Shown piece after piece: positions 1-12,807 of a DNA stretch of 64,000 nt. The first letter of the stretch is position 1. Each line of letters begins with the position of its first letter. The translations under genes and the position numbers were made by a program. The notes under the pieces are model-generated. The model did not search any database. It saw nothing but the letters and a program-made list of their open reading frames with translations, and was not told where the DNA came from. The stretch is from Physcomitrium patens (taxonomy: Eukaryota; Streptophyta; Bryopsida; Funariales; Funariaceae): NCBI RefSeq assembly GCF_000002425.4, contig NC_037253.1, positions 6,978,178 to 7,042,177 on the forward strand, read 5' to 3'.

Positions 1-855
1 TAATGTATTACACTCACTATACTTAGTCAACCCATTTAAAGTATTTTTAAAAAACAATCAAGTAAAAATAAATCATGTAAAAAAAAAAAAAAAAATAAAA
101 AAAAATCATACAATCAGTTTGTTTTCTTACTTCACATATTAAATACAAATATAAAAGATTTATCTAAGCTTATACATTATAAAATATGCTTTCTATCCAT
201 TTAATCTATTTATAGAACTTATAAAAATTATTATACAATAGGATTCACTAAATATTGAATGGTTCATTTTGCAAGGATGAAAATCATAAAAGTCATTGAT
301 AGTTGTTTGGCTTACTTTAAGGCCTATTGCACTTGATTTAGACATGGTCTTTAGTGGAGTATGCATAGTATTTTTTTATTTATTTATTTATTTATTGTTG
401 TAAGCTTTTGCCATCATTATAGCTACACTTTTGCTTTTATTAACTTTAGCCTATAATGGTCCCTCCAAAACATCCAAAAGAGAGTCGTCATTAACCATGA
501 AGTGCCATACTTGGATCTATATCAAGTTTCAACTTAGGTACGGCACCAGTACTAGTACTAATAAATCATCCAAATACTCTTTGCTAAAGAACAATCAACT
601 CATCAACATTCATCCAATATTTTTCCAAGTTGAATCCAACATATGTAATTGCATATTTACATCTTTTCAAAAAAACTTATAAAAAATAATAAAAATAAAA
701 ATCTAATTTAAATATATGCTAATTTCAATCAAGGGCAATATGAGAAAAATATATAAGAACTTGGAGCTTCTATGAAATCCCTTTAGAAGATTAGAAGTCG
801 AAATATAATATATTTAATTTTTTTCTATGATTTATTAAATAAAGCATGCCATTAT
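1..855. other. AT-rich non-coding DNA
   Basis: Very AT-rich sequence with an A run near 79-96 and a TTTA-type microsatellite near 374-396. The short open frames lack coding character. I see no gene. Confidence 0.6.
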
Positions 856-2495
856 TGTATAATAATATAATTATATATTAAAATAAGAAAAAAAGTTATA
901 TTAAAGATAAGTTTGAATAATAATAATTTTGTAAATTATCTTAGAAATATGGATAATAGACAAGGAGGTAGTAAAAATTAATAGATGCTAATGATATCTT
1001 CTTAAAAAAGAGACTTCAACTTACATTGTAAAAATATAAGTGAGCCAAATCAAAATAAATGACATAAATAATTAATATAGGCATTTTTAATAAAGAATTA
1101 AGAATAGGTTTTAACAAAAATTACTTCAAAATAAAAGAATTGATTATTGGAGACAATCAATTGTGAACCAAGGTCAAAATCAGATCCCGAGACACAAAAC
1201 CACGCACTTATGGTGACTTTGAGATTTTTTGGTTGAAAAAAGAGCAAGATTTGAAAGCATACTTGTGAGAGGATTTTTACAATTCCAAGCTTCTTACATT
1301 CATTAAAGAATGGAATTTGAAAGCAAACTTGTGAGAAGATTTTTAAAATTTTATTTTATGCAAATTGAAGGAATATTAAGATTTTAAGGACTTTTCAAAG
1401 TAAGAGATATATTTAGTAAGTTTAAATTATAAGAAATAAAAAGAAATTAACATATTTAAAAATATTATGAGTGTTATAGTATATTAATGAGTGAAATTTT
1501 GTTACTCTATAATTATATTTGTTCTAAATGTGGTTAAAAAACTAGATAGTAATTGAATGATTAGATTGACAATTATGAAAGATTTTGTGGATTATAGTCT
1601 TAGATAATTGAAATTTAGGATCAATGATGGTTTTTGCAATCTTTCAACATCTGCCAATTCAATTCAAGCACAAATTGGTGAGAGCAATTAAGACTTAGAA
1701 ATCTATACACCAATCAAATTTTGAAGCAATTTAATAGTTTAACAAGAAGAAAATATTGTTCGAAGATCAACATTCAAATTGGAGAAGGAAGGTGGTCAAT
1801 ATTGGAGAGGTATGGAATCTTTTCTTTAAATTGGTGAGTTTAATTTTCCTCAAAATTTTTATACTTCTTAATTACTTATTGATTGATATTTTAAAACAAC
1901 TTTAGAAAGTGCTTAAGATTTATTTAGGAATTCCTTTAGATTGTTTAGGATTTATTTGAGATTTAGGTTTGGTTAGAATTTTATTAAAATTTCATTAGGA
2001 TTTTATTAAATTTTAATTAAGATTTGGTTTAGTATTTGGTTAGGATTTCATTAGATTTTAGTCTAAGATTTAATTAAAATTTGATTAAAAAAAAATTAGA
2101 GTTTTTTAAGGATTGTTAGAATTTCATTGGAATTTTCTTAGGACTATGTTAAGATTTAATTAGAATTTATCTAAGATTTATTTAGGATTTATTTAGTAAT
2201 TTTATTTTTAATATTTTTTTGAAGATTATTATTATTTATTTGAAGGTATTATTTTTTTAACTCTTTAGAATTTCTTTATTATTTTCTTTTGAGATTAATT
2301 TATGATTTTTTATATTTCTTTTGTAATTTCTTTTAAATTTCTTTTATATTGGTTAAAATTTCATTAGGATTGTTAAGGATTACTTAGAATTTAATTGAGA
2401 TACTATTATACTTGATAGGAACTTCTTGTTATCTATTTATCTTCTACAGTTAGGTGCTTGATGCATTCTAAGTGAAAATTCATGTTATACGGCAC
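856..2495 (+). repeat. Dispersed ~1.6-kb repeat, copy 1 (LTR-like)
   Basis: This stretch aligns by eye with 32,428-34,019 and about 60,640-62,133. Shared landmarks, in order, are AAATTATCTTAGAAATAT near 933, the block AAAATCAGATCCCGAGACAC near 1,176, a long tract of degenerate TTTAGG/TTTGGTTAGG words (about 1,910-2,190), and an end near 2,495. The other copies end in TATGACA, the CA terminus typical of an LTR; this copy reads TATACGGCA. No protein is encoded. It could be a solo LTR or a non-autonomous element. The right edge is firmer than the left. Confidence 0.6.
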
Positions 2496-3825
2496 TACTA
2501 TATTTTCTTTTTCTCTCTCTTTTTTCTCCATCTTTTCTTAACTCAATCAATCAACAATACCATCAAACTAAAATTAAACAAAGATTTTGAAAGTTCTAAG
2601 TATAAATTCATCATCTTAATTATTGAATGATCTTATAATTCTAAAAATGGTAATGACTTATCATATTTCCACCACCACCTAATCCATCACCATCCCTCCA
2701 ACTACTACAATTGAGTTGGTTCTTATATACTTTGTCTTGAAGATAATTAATGTTACAATCTCTCAATGCACCATAACTTGCTATGAAAAGTTCTTCTATG
2801 TCAAAAGTAAATAACAATCAACATTATTCAATACTAATTGGCATAGCTTTAATCAAAGATATCCCAATTATTTTCATTCAATTACTAAGGCCACATGCCA
2901 CTATATTCTAATCCACAAAATTGATATTGAATTGTCTATAAAAAAAAATAAAAAATAAAAAATAAAAACTATAACAAGTGAATATCATTATAACAACATG
3001 GACAAGGAACTCAAGGAGCTATTCAAATAATGTAGAAGCATGCAATAGATTTTCCAAGATTTAGAAGTATGTTTCAACAAATTTAAGGCTATCATATACA
3101 TTGCTAAACAAAAAGTGTATAAAAGCCGTCCATTGCATTCTATAAAAACAAAAGAATGCATATTTTCATTAAACAATTGATCATTGCTTTTACACAATTA
3201 GTCAAAAAAGAAGATACTTGGAACTGAATACCTTAGAACTTAGGCTCTATACTTGTAAAGATGTAATTTAATTGCAACTGATGAAGCTTCTTAATAGGCA
3301 TGTGTGGCATTTAACATGTATAAAGTCACTTATACTAAACCACCTCCCTAGCCAACACAAACTTTACAAATAACCTATGCATTATGGGAATGAATCTACA
3401 TAGCATTGAATTATGCCAATAAGAAGGTAAGAGCATGATATGAGAAATAGAGGGCGACACAAAAAACAGATGGGAGAAGTAGCAAGAAGACTGAATATAG
3501 ATTTGTCTTTGGTTCCTTTTTAAATAAAAAAATTAGGATTTTTTGTGAGAGACAAGAGATTATCCAAATTGCTATGATTGTAGCACTAATGAAGATTAGT
3601 ATAGTGATAAATATGGTTGATTTTTATTAATTATGGATCTAGTAGTAATTAAATAATCTAAAGGTCATTTTTTTTCTCATGATGGTTAAGATAGATAGCT
3701 TGATTTAATAAAATCTTATGTCATTTTAACATTTTTTATTTTATTTTATTATTTCTTCTACTTTAAAGAAATATATGTGGATCAATTCATTCAAAAGAAT
3801 TTGGATCATACTTATCATATATTGA

Positions 3826-3867
<42 letters not shown>

Positions 3868-5056
3868 TTGTAATGCTCTTAATTTATTAATTTAAAGATG
3901 GATGTAATTTTTTTTAATAATCTTCTAATTTAAACATGATTATTAATTAATTTTTTAATAAAAACTTCATTAAAAAAAACTCATATTTTATTATTTTCAT
4001 TATAATCTAAAGCTTTGGATTTATCATTATATTAGTGTTTTGATGATAGATATTAAATTACTACTAAATGTTCTTTGTTAAAAGATAAGAATTTGTTTAG
4101 AAATAAGAATCTTATTTTTTAAAAATAAAAATAATAAACTATTAAATAATAATCATAAATATATTTTATTATTTTAAATATGTATAAGATATTGATTTGT
4201 TTAATGACAAGAGAATTTTTTTTTGTCCTAATGATATAAAAAATATAAAGAATTTTAGGACTATCAAAAGAAAGTTTATAATTTAGATTTTAAAAAGTAC
4301 TTTAATTATTACATAAATATTAGACTTATCATTTATCACATAGAAAAAAATTAGTAGAAATATATTATAGTTATATATGCAATTTTTCCAAAATTTGTTA
4401 TTACTTGTTTGACTTTAGCAATCAAATTTATTATATATATATAGGTTTTGGAGAAATTTTGGTTCTAAGAAATTATAGTGATTAATTCAAATAACCTTCT
4501 TGAAAATACCTTCTTTAATAAAGATTACTTTACCTATGGATGCAAGCATATACTCACTTTCCAAAAATGTCTTGGCATCATGTAAATCTCTATTTAGAAT
4601 TGCTACTTAATATATGTTTGTAATTTTATCATCAACAACCTCTTCTACCATTTCAAAATCTTTCATTTATATACACTCCACAATCCTAAACCAAAATAAT
4701 AAGAAATGTATCAAAGCAAAGATGCACAACAAAATAATGTAGTAGACTCATCATAGAAATAAGTAGTGTAGAGCCAAACAACAAATGACATACAAAATTC
4801 ACTTTAAAAAAATTAGAATTTTAATGAAGTAGAAATGATTCCTTTTTTACCTTGGTGACCTTTTACTATAAATTCTCTTTTTCTAAATATATATAAAACA
4901 AACAAACAAAAGGCAACTTTAGACAGAAGGTTTAGGTAGAACCTAAAAGTTTTAGCTTCACCCTTCTAATACTCCCCAAAAAATATGCCCCATCTTCCTC
5001 CTATCCCACTAAAAACAATTGAATTTTCTCATAATTCCAACCTTGAAACTCTCTCG
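2496..5056. other. AT-rich spacer without recognisable gene
   Basis: Low-GC DNA with many stops in all frames. A weak coding-like patch near 2,988-3,500 could be a badly decayed transposon, but I could not assign it to a family. Confidence 0.5.
3833..3868. repeat. (ATT)n microsatellite
   Basis: About a dozen consecutive ATT units following a T run. Confidence 0.95.
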
Positions 5057-5437
5057 TTATCTTCTCAACTTTCTGCTCAACGGTTCCTCATCCATTACGT
5101 CAATGTCTCCCTGATGACACAACTCCAACAAGTGGCATATAGAATACAAAGAAGACAACATCAAAGACGAAGGTGGCTTTAACAAAAATGGGCGGGTGGA
5201 GAGAGAGTGAGTATGTGGGACACGGTGCTCTGAGCACACTGACAGTAACTGTTCGATCCGGTACTTTGCTGCGACCTTATCCTGCAGTGTACCCATCAAG
5301 CTGACACCCAAGTTGGTGAAGATCCCCATGAGGCATTGCAACTGGGTGATGAGCATCAAGCATGACGGATGGCTTGTAAAGAAGGAAAAGGAAAAAAAGT
5401 AAAAAAAAGGCATCAGATCTCCGAGTGCAGCCAGCAT
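5057..5437 (-). CDS. Unrecognised 126-codon ORF
   Basis: ATG-initiated open frame at the edge of the GC-richer island. Its middle part (KVAAKYRIEQLLSVCSEH) looks more protein-like than its ends, which are a phenylalanine/serine-rich start and a basic tail. I recognise no domain and cannot exclude a chance ORF or one exon of a decayed gene. The surrounding DNA shows no clear partner exons. Confidence 0.2.
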   Translation of the reverse strand: MLAALGDLMPFFYFFSFSFFTSHPSCLMLITQLQCLMGIFTNLGVSLMGTLQDKVAAKYRIEQLLSVCSEHRVPHTHSLSTRPFLLKPPSSLMLSSLYSICHLLELCHQGDIDVMDEEPLSRKLRR

Positions 5438-6291
5438 TCACAAGTAGGATTCATGTGAAGAACGGAAGATGGAATTGTGACGCAACCGAGTCGCGTGGTG
5501 GAGGATTGAGATTGAATTTGAGGAGAAAGAGAGTCGTGGCGAAAATGGGTAAAAATTTCCGTGGCCGTAAAATCAGTTGTGGCGCTTGCCTTGCAATAAG
5601 CTGGTTATCGTAAAATGGCAATTACCTTGATATGTTCACTAGGTTCGTGTCAGTGAGATGCCTTGCAGAAGGCGATTTCCCGTTTATTTACAACTCTACA
5701 TGTTACTGAAGCACTGTGGCATTCAATCTCCTAACCTAGAGATGCTTAACTGCTTCGTGCATGATCTATATTACATCTTGAGCCTCAGACTGTGGCGTCT
5801 TATTGCACATCTAGCGCTATATATTACACTACGGTACACCATCGGAAGAAGTGAAGAAGGAATAGCTACTATTTTGCATCTCCAGTGTCAAATGTGATGC
5901 TGACCTGACCTAATCGGCAGAGACGCAGATCTCCAATGCTCACACTTCACATCCTAAAACGCACTTGCAGTGTACCCTGCTCTCAATTCCCATTGCAATT
6001 CCACATCTGGGATCTAAGGGCATGCTTTGTGGGCACTAAAGCGCCGATTTCCTCCTCAATGCGAAGGTTGACCTTACTGAGGAAAGTGCGCATCGTAATC
6101 GGCGATGTAGGCTTAGGGATTTCGCCGGGTAACACTCAACGCAATCGTGACGTTCGCTAGATAGCTTGGTTGATATCAGGTGCAAATCCCACAAAATCCT
6201 TTGCATGGTCGGGCATTTATGTCTACCAGGGAAGTATCAGTTTTCTTCCAGAATAAAATTTCCACTTTAACAGCACCTGCTCACGAAATCC
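5438..6291. other. Spacer and probable 3' UTR of the ATL gene
   Basis: Mixed-GC DNA downstream of the RING-H2 gene. The part next to 6,291 should include its 3' UTR. I see no convincing coding region. Confidence 0.4.
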
Positions 6292-7416
6292 TCAGGCATG
6301 TGGTGGTGGTGGACGGGGTGAAGAAGAAGGCCCGCCCTCGTCAACACCATCTTCTCCAGTTTGGGGCGACACCACACTCTTCCCTCGGCTCAACAAACGT
6401 CGGAAGCTCGCTGAAGCACGCGCCATCGGCGACAAAACATTCGACGAATTGCTGACAGCCGCTGGACCAGACCTCGGAATGTCGATAGTAACCTGAAACG
6501 GCGCACGAATACTGGACGCCGCCCTCGCTTCTGCACTCCCTCCTGCACCTGCACTGCTCATCTGCGCATGATTCCCCCAGAATAACACATTGGACGGGAT
6601 TCCGGACGGTGTCTCGTAATCTTTTATGTTTTGCTGCTGATCAACCGCAACGGCCGTTTCCGACGTACCACTTCGGCGATGATTCTCCCCGCCCTGATCC
6701 TCCGCAGTGCGGGGCAAACTATTGCCTCTTGGGGAACTATTCAACGCCGGCAACTGTCCCCGGCTCCGTTGGCTCCTCCTGGAAGCTCGCATGGCCGCCA
6801 TGAACGGCGCTCCTACGTCACCCATAACGGGCGCTTCCATCTGAGGAGGCTCGCTTATCTGCATCACGGTGGCGGCCTCGGTCTTCTTCTCAGTTTCATC
6901 AGCTCCCACACTCGTGCGACACAACGGGCATGTCGAGTGCGAGTGCAACCACATGTCAATACAATCCAAGTGGAAACTATGGTCACACTTCGGCAACGTG
7001 CGGCCTTTCTCACCCAACTCAAATTCTTCCAAACAAACCGCGCACTCGAACCCACGCTTTGCCCTCTCACCGTCGAATTCGAAAGTGGGCAGAGCTTCAA
7101 TAACAGCCCGCTCAAGCCCCACTGCCTGCGTCACCGGAGTAGCGTTCACAGGGACAGTGTAACGGCGTCTTCGCCATGATAACGTACGCAAGGTGCCATC
7201 GCTTGCGACGATGGCACCTTGATTGCGCCAGAACCACTTGGCGTAGATGTGGAGGCAGAGGATGAAGAGGACGACAGCGAAGAGAACCGCGACAGCCACG
7301 ACCATAATCTTGCTGTTGACGACATAATTGTTACTGCCCGGTGGCGGCCCGTAGTAATTGTATGGAGCAAGATTTCCATCTCTTCCTTGACAGCTTCCTG
7401 ATCCACACCCGCTCAT
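6292..7416 (-). CDS. RING-H2 finger E3 ubiquitin ligase, ATL family
   Basis: Intronless 374-aa protein starting at an ATG and ending in TGA. Residues 36-58 form one strong transmembrane helix near the N-terminus. A basic stretch (about 82-86) and a GLE...ALPTF segment (100-112, comparable to the ATL GLD motif) follow. The RING-H2 finger has Cys125, Cys128, Cys144, His146, His149, Cys152, Cys163 and Cys166. It also has the Trp at 156 and the Pro before the last Cys that typify ATL proteins. The remaining ~200 residues are low-complexity Ser/Pro/Ala-rich and probably disordered. By family knowledge it would be a membrane-anchored E3 that recruits an E2 and ubiquitinates unknown targets, often in defence or stress signalling. 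Lack of introns is usual for ATLs. The frame is complete, so I expect it to be functional. Confidence 0.95.
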   Translation of the reverse strand: MSGCGSGSCQGRDGNLAPYNYYGPPPGSNNYVVNSKIMVVAVAVLFAVVLFILCLHIYAKWFWRNQGAIVASDGTLRTLSWRRRRYTVPVNATPVTQAVGLERAVIEALPTFEFDGERAKRGFECAVCLEEFELGEKGRTLPKCDHSFHLDCIDMWLHSHSTCPLCRTSVGADETEKKTEAATVMQISEPPQMEAPVMGDVGAPFMAAMRASRRSQRSRGQLPALNSSPRGNSLPRTAEDQGGENHRRSGTSETAVAVDQQQNIKDYETPSGIPSNVLFWGNHAQMSSAGAGGSAEARAASSIRAPFQVTIDIPRSGPAAVSNSSNVLSPMARASASFRRLLSRGKSVVSPQTGEDGVDEGGPSSSPRPPPPHA

Positions 7417-8810
7417 GATGCGATCTGCTCAATTTCCAACACGCAATCCAAGCGCAAATCGAATGTAGCAACTAAAATCTTTTGTCTTTCTTTTAGATCG
7501 CCTCGTTAAAGTTGCTTGTGCACCAGACCTTCCAAATTCTTAAACAAGAGATGGCTTCCACTACGCAGTGATTCCCTCGGCCTCGTCTCCCCCACCAAGT
7601 TCTACGACAAACAACTGCCGGAGTCTCGACGGATTCCACCCGAGCGAACACCTGCGCAAACCTTTAGAAGAATGACTAGATTCCGATCATTGCAATCCCA
7701 ACGATGATGAGGGAGGGGCAACGATGACATAAGAGGCTGACCTAGAACCTCCCAACGATCTTTTAGATCGCCCGACGGAACAACTCACCGCGAGCGCACC
7801 CTCCACCACGCCTTCCTCAAAAGGCCTCTAGAACCATCCCACCTCCTCTCCCTCTCCCTCGCCGAAACTCTCCACAGAGGTAACTTTCCCGACTCTCACA
7901 AAGCAATCGACCCTTCTATTATCTCGCATTCATCTTTCAATCCCTCCTTGTACCGACATTCTCACCGCAATCTAACCACTGCCAGACTACTCACTTGCCC
8001 TCTTCACGCCAGAAAATTACAAAAAACAAAACGGAGAAAGATCATCTACCCTCTGTGCCTCGTGTCCCGAGAAATCCTACGCTCACGAATTCAAAAAGCA
8101 TACGCTACCAGGTGAGCAAATGGGAGCATCGACGAGGCTTCTATGTAGCTCCAGACAGGTGTCGCTGGTTAGATGAAGCGGCTTCGCAGCGGCTTCGACC
8201 CGGATCAGAGTGAGAGCGGACTGATGATTGGTGGCAGGAGGCGCGGGTCCGTGCGAAGGCATTGACCAGGCCGCCGAGGAGGAAGATGGGCTGGGAGTGG
8301 GGCTCTCTCGCGGTCAGTCAGTCAGTCAGTCAGGAATCCGCCAGGACATTACGCGCAGGCCTCGCGAGAAGAGCGTGGACCGCAAGTCTGCAACCGACGA
8401 CTGTCGCAGATGCGCGGCGCCCTTCGTCGCAGCAGCGGCAGGATCTCACCACCACCACCAACTGCGCGGCGGCCTTTAGATTACTGTTAAGGACGATGCT
8501 CTTCACACACGGATTCTGTCCCATCCCCTTGTTGCCGACTGCAATGTGCAGCCCCAAGTACGAGATTCGAGGTGCGATTCCCCGGTGCATAATCGGACTT
8601 TGTAGGCAAAATCCTGAGGTTCGTCGGGAGCCCTGTTGCCGTTTCTCATCTAGGGTTAAATTTCTCGTACACTGTTTGGCATCGTACTGTAATCTCCTTG
8701 TGCATGTGTCTGTAAGTCTTGACTTATTTGCTCACTGCTCATTAAGATTGAGACTTGTAGAAACAATAATTCAATCAGCTTTAGAAATCACATTCTTGGT
8801 ATGATTCTGC
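7417..8810. other. GC-rich upstream region of the ATL gene
   Basis: Contains the 5' UTR and promoter of the minus-strand ATL gene and is clearly richer in GC than its surroundings. Several short ORFs occur on both strands, none recognisable. It may also hold the start of an unannotated divergent transcript. Confidence 0.4.
8313..8332. repeat. (GTCA)5 microsatellite
   Basis: Five consecutive GTCA units. Confidence 0.95.
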
Positions 8811-9637
8811 ATGTTTTTTTGTGAATAAAGAGATAAACTAGTGCATTTTTAAAAATGTATGTATGGTCTATACATGTACAGCTATTCAGTTAAATGTTTG
8901 TTTATTTATTTATTTATTTCTAATACTGCAAACAAACAACTTATGGGTGATGCTCTTTGATCAGGAAAATGTATTGGTAATAGACAGGTCCCATATGCTA
9001 ACATCATTGTGGTGAAAGTAAATGATAGGCATAACAACATCAATAATAACAATGGGCTCATTTTTGTGTGCACTGCTGTTTAGTTCATATGGTCCAAGGC
9101 AGAGAGTCCATAAGTTTGTGTGCAGTATCTGACTATTACTTTCTACCTCATGTGCCTGTGACTTACTTCTTGACCCAATAAATCCAACCTTAATAATTTG
9201 TTTTTCACACTTAATTCTTTGCACTAGCCATCGCAGTACTACAACTATGGACACAGACTATCAGTTTTTATGGAATAGGAATGGGGTGATATCAATAAAG
9301 GAAACCCATGCATTGACTGGTGACACAACTGAGAGGCAAAAAGCATGTGTCCAGCTCTGCAAAGACACACAGCTTGCCTGTTTGCTTGCTCACTCTCTTT
9401 TTGTAATATTGGTAGGTGGATGTATATAGTCCTGTCCTGCTGCATATTTGACCAAAGGTTGCATGTGTCTTCACAGGGTGTTGTGAAAGAACATTTGGGC
9501 CTGTGACCCTTTTGGTCTGCCCCAGATCAGGGTGATCACAGAGTGGAAAATTTGTTCTACATCTACTACTTATTATTATTATTTTGATTTTTTGATGCCT
9601 AAGCCTTCCCCATCACATAGAAACATATGTATGCCAG

Positions 9638-9689
<52 letters not shown>

Positions 9690-11333
9690 AATATTTTTAT
9701 GGTAAATGATTGTCAGAGACTTGACCCTTTGATTTCTACCATCTAGACAATAGCAATAAGTTGAGACAATAACAATATTCTTCATGAAGAGTGCCCAACT
9801 AATTTACTTTAACTTTTAGGGCATCACCCACAGTAAATGATATTAAATACGGCTAGAGAAGGGAAGGTAGAAGTAGAAGCAGACAGACAGCCACTCTCTC
9901 CAATTCTCTCTCATCAGCATCATCACATGATGAATTGAATTGAATGGGAATGGCAAGACCAAACATCCTAATCATCCCCTGACTTTCCTATTCCTTTCCT
10001 TCACCCTTTTCATCTGCCTTCATCAGTGTGCAAGAAATCCCGTGATCCCATCTCCCTTTTCATGTAAGCCAGAGCATGCAGAATCATAATGGGATAAAAC
10101 AAGTAAAATAAAATAAAAGAAAAGAAAAAAGAAAAGATGTACCAAGGAAAACAAAAGAGAAATATGAAGAATAAACACAAGAGGCAAGGTGGGCATTCCC
10201 TCGTTCATTCCACGTTCATTCATCACTTGGGGCATTGTAGCTCATCAACAGTTTTTAATGTCTTCAGTGGGTAGGTCTAACTTGAAAATAAATATATATT
10301 TGCATATATATATATATATATATATATCTGTATATATACATCTGAAAGTCAATGCTGCGTGCAATTTTACACACATTTGGCATAAAGACAGAGGAAAAGG
10401 AAGAGAAAGGGCTCGTTGCCAAGTTGGAACATTGTCCAGTTGGGCATAAAATACACTTTAAAATATCTAAATCTATAATAAACAAATATATAAGTACGAG
10501 GGAGATTTTGGCCCCACTCAGTTGTTGTCCCTACAGCTCAAGTGGGAGGTGGGTTCCAGCTATAATTTCATCCATCCATTTCACATCTATCCAACGAGGA
10601 TGTTTTTCTGATCCCTTGGTTTGTTCTGGAGGAGATCTGGTGCTGCTGCCCGTTTGTATGGGCAGCCGGGTGCAGTCAAGAGATGTAGGGCGGGCAGCAT
10701 GTGGAGTTGACTCAGAGTTACAGGAAATGGGACCACACCACCTTTTGCCTTTTTGTCCCTCTCTTTCCTCTCCTTTTCCTTTTTTCTTATTACTTTTCCA
10801 ACCCGGGGTCTTAAATAGGATCGCGTCGGCAGTATTGGTGGGTGGGACTTGGGCGACTGACTGCCCTTTTGACCAGAATTGTGTGTGGAAATTAATGTGA
10901 CCTGTATTCTGCTGACTGGGTTCCCGCCGCCTCCTTATTTTCCACGTCATCACCTCTGATTCACAGCATGCACATGAACTCCAGATCCATGGGGTTTCTG
11001 CCCAGACTATACACCTCTTGATGTCAGCAATACCAGATTCATATAAATTCTTCCACATACAAAATAGTATAAAATAACTTATATATATATATATATATAT
11101 ATATTAAGATCGCTCAACTAGACAAGTGCGAGGAGACAAGTGGTGGCTCTCCTTCACCGCATGCTCTCTACTTTGTTTTCATCAAAAAAAATTCACGTTA
11201 TTAGAGTTCACAGGCCCTTAACAGAACTGATAACTTGCTGTTTTGGGATGTTAATGTGTTGTTTCGATATGTTTCGTGTGCCGCCTCCCAGACATAAAGC
11301 ATTCTTCTGCATTCTTCTTCTCAAGTGATGAGT
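8811..11333. other. Spacer with microsatellites, no supported gene
   Basis: Contains (CT)n-(TA)n at 9,641-9,690, (TA)n near 10,303-10,327 and (TA)n near 11,082-11,105. Longish ORFs overlap each other on opposite strands at 10,352-11,058 and have no recognisable domain, so I do not call a gene. Confidence 0.5.
9641..9690. repeat. Compound (CT)n-(TA)n microsatellite
   Basis: About 16 CT units run directly into about 9 TA units. Confidence 0.95.
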
Positions 11334-11366
11334 GAATAGGAGAGCATGTGGACCAGGGAAAGATTC

Positions 11367-11940
11367 ATGGCTTGATGATCCTGAATGCTGGTGCCGCTGG
11401 GAGTGGGGAATGCAAGGGATTCATCACAATGATCTCGGTGGTTCAATGAGCTCTTGCAGTTGGATCTTTTCTTACTTCTCTTATTATTATTACGAGTGAA
11501 TTTTACAAGCAACGCTTGATGATCTTGAATGGTGGTGCCGCTAGGAGTGGGTGCAGCTCCAGCTCTTGCTACGGTGTTGGAAGCTAATCTAGTGCACACC
11601 TTAGGAGGTAAGCTGCCGTAGGCAGAAGCCACACATGAGGAGGTAAAACTTAAATCGAGCAAGTTTCTAAGTTTTTTTTACATTAATTTGTTTTGTGGGT
11701 ATTGATTTTGTTCGTCTTCCGTTATAGTTCCTGTGCAGCTCCAGCTCTTGCCGCAGTGTCTAATGTACACCTCAAGAGGTAAGCCACCGTAGGCAAAAGC
11801 CACCCCTGAGGAAGTAAAACACAATTACACATGAGGAGGTAAAACACAAGTCAAGCAAGTTTCTAAGTTTTTTTTTTCTTACATTAGTTTGTTTGATGGT
11901 TACTGATTTTGTTCGTGCCTTCCGTTGTAGGTTTTGTCAG
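11367..11940 (+). repeat. Imperfect tandem duplications with splice-like signals
   Basis: Two pairs of direct repeats. The first is a ~40-bp block with GGTGCCGCT near 11,367-11,405 and again near 11,510-11,550. The second is a ~180-200-bp block starting GTGCAGCTCCAGCTCTTG near 11,552 and again near 11,733. Each long copy has AGGTAAGC after its GC-richer start, then a T-rich tract, and ends in CTTCCGTTATAG or CTTCCGTTGTAG. It therefore looks like a duplicated exon plus intron. No continuous protein was found. Confidence 0.6.
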
Positions 11941-12439
11941 ATGATGAAAAGAGGCCATTGTATATGATCAGTATCATTTTACAAACAATTAAGTTGTTGA
12001 CCAGGATATTTTGGGCCGTCTTATTCCAGAGCAAGCAAATGAATTCATTTGCAATATTTTTATGACAATCAAAGTTAATTTACTCCAACCACATCAAATT
12101 TATTTTATAAATTCATTTTATTATAAAAAAATGAGATTTTTTATATTCAACTTCATATGTATAAATATATACATATATCTATTTAAATATAAAATTAAAT
12201 AATGATATATTTTCCAATAAATATTATTTAATAAATAAAGAATTAAAATATTTATTATTTTATTTATTCATTTTAATTCATTTTAATTTGTAAATCCTCC
12301 AATAATTCTTCTCGTGAATGATGCCTACTTGCAAACTGTTTAATCTAGAAATGCCATGTGGATCATTTGGAGGCATTGACTTCACTTATGCATAGCTCTA
12401 TATCTACAATGCATCATTTGCACAAGATAGAAGAATGCG

Positions 12440-12776
12440 ACATAATTATGGTTTATTGAGCCAAATTATGTAGAAAATTGGAGAAGTTTTGAGAGAGAAT
12501 AATCCATTTTTTGGATTTTATAGACATGCACATGAAATACTATCTCAGGTGCAGAATGAAGGAGTAGTGGAAGTAGATCTTGTTATTTCTTTGTACTTTA
12601 TGAATGAGAGTAATAGATGTTGATATAATCTTCTAACTAATTTTAAAGAAATTGCTATCATATTGTTTAGAGATGGATCGAAGCATAATGCACTTTGTGA
12701 TATTATTATTTGCCTACATAGTAATGGATTATTAAGAAGGATCCATGAGGCTCATCCAGCTTATTTGTCTCTTCAT

Positions 12777-12807
<31 letters not shown>

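Noticed and set aside
2988..3500. Possible transposase or LINE remnant
   Set aside because: Fragments of open frame exist but no motif could be matched to a known transposon protein.
6631..7179. 182-codon plus-strand open frame
   Set aside because: Antisense shadow of the ATL gene; the minus frame has a perfect RING-H2 finger.
8571..8581. tRNA B-box-like GGTGCGATTCC
   Set aside because: No matching A-box at the right distance and no cloverleaf could be drawn, so not a tRNA gene or clear SINE.
10352..11058. Overlapping 182-codon (plus) and 175-codon (minus) open frames
   Set aside because: They occupy the same DNA on opposite strands, have no recognisable domain, and no splice partners were seen. 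Without transcript data I do not call either.
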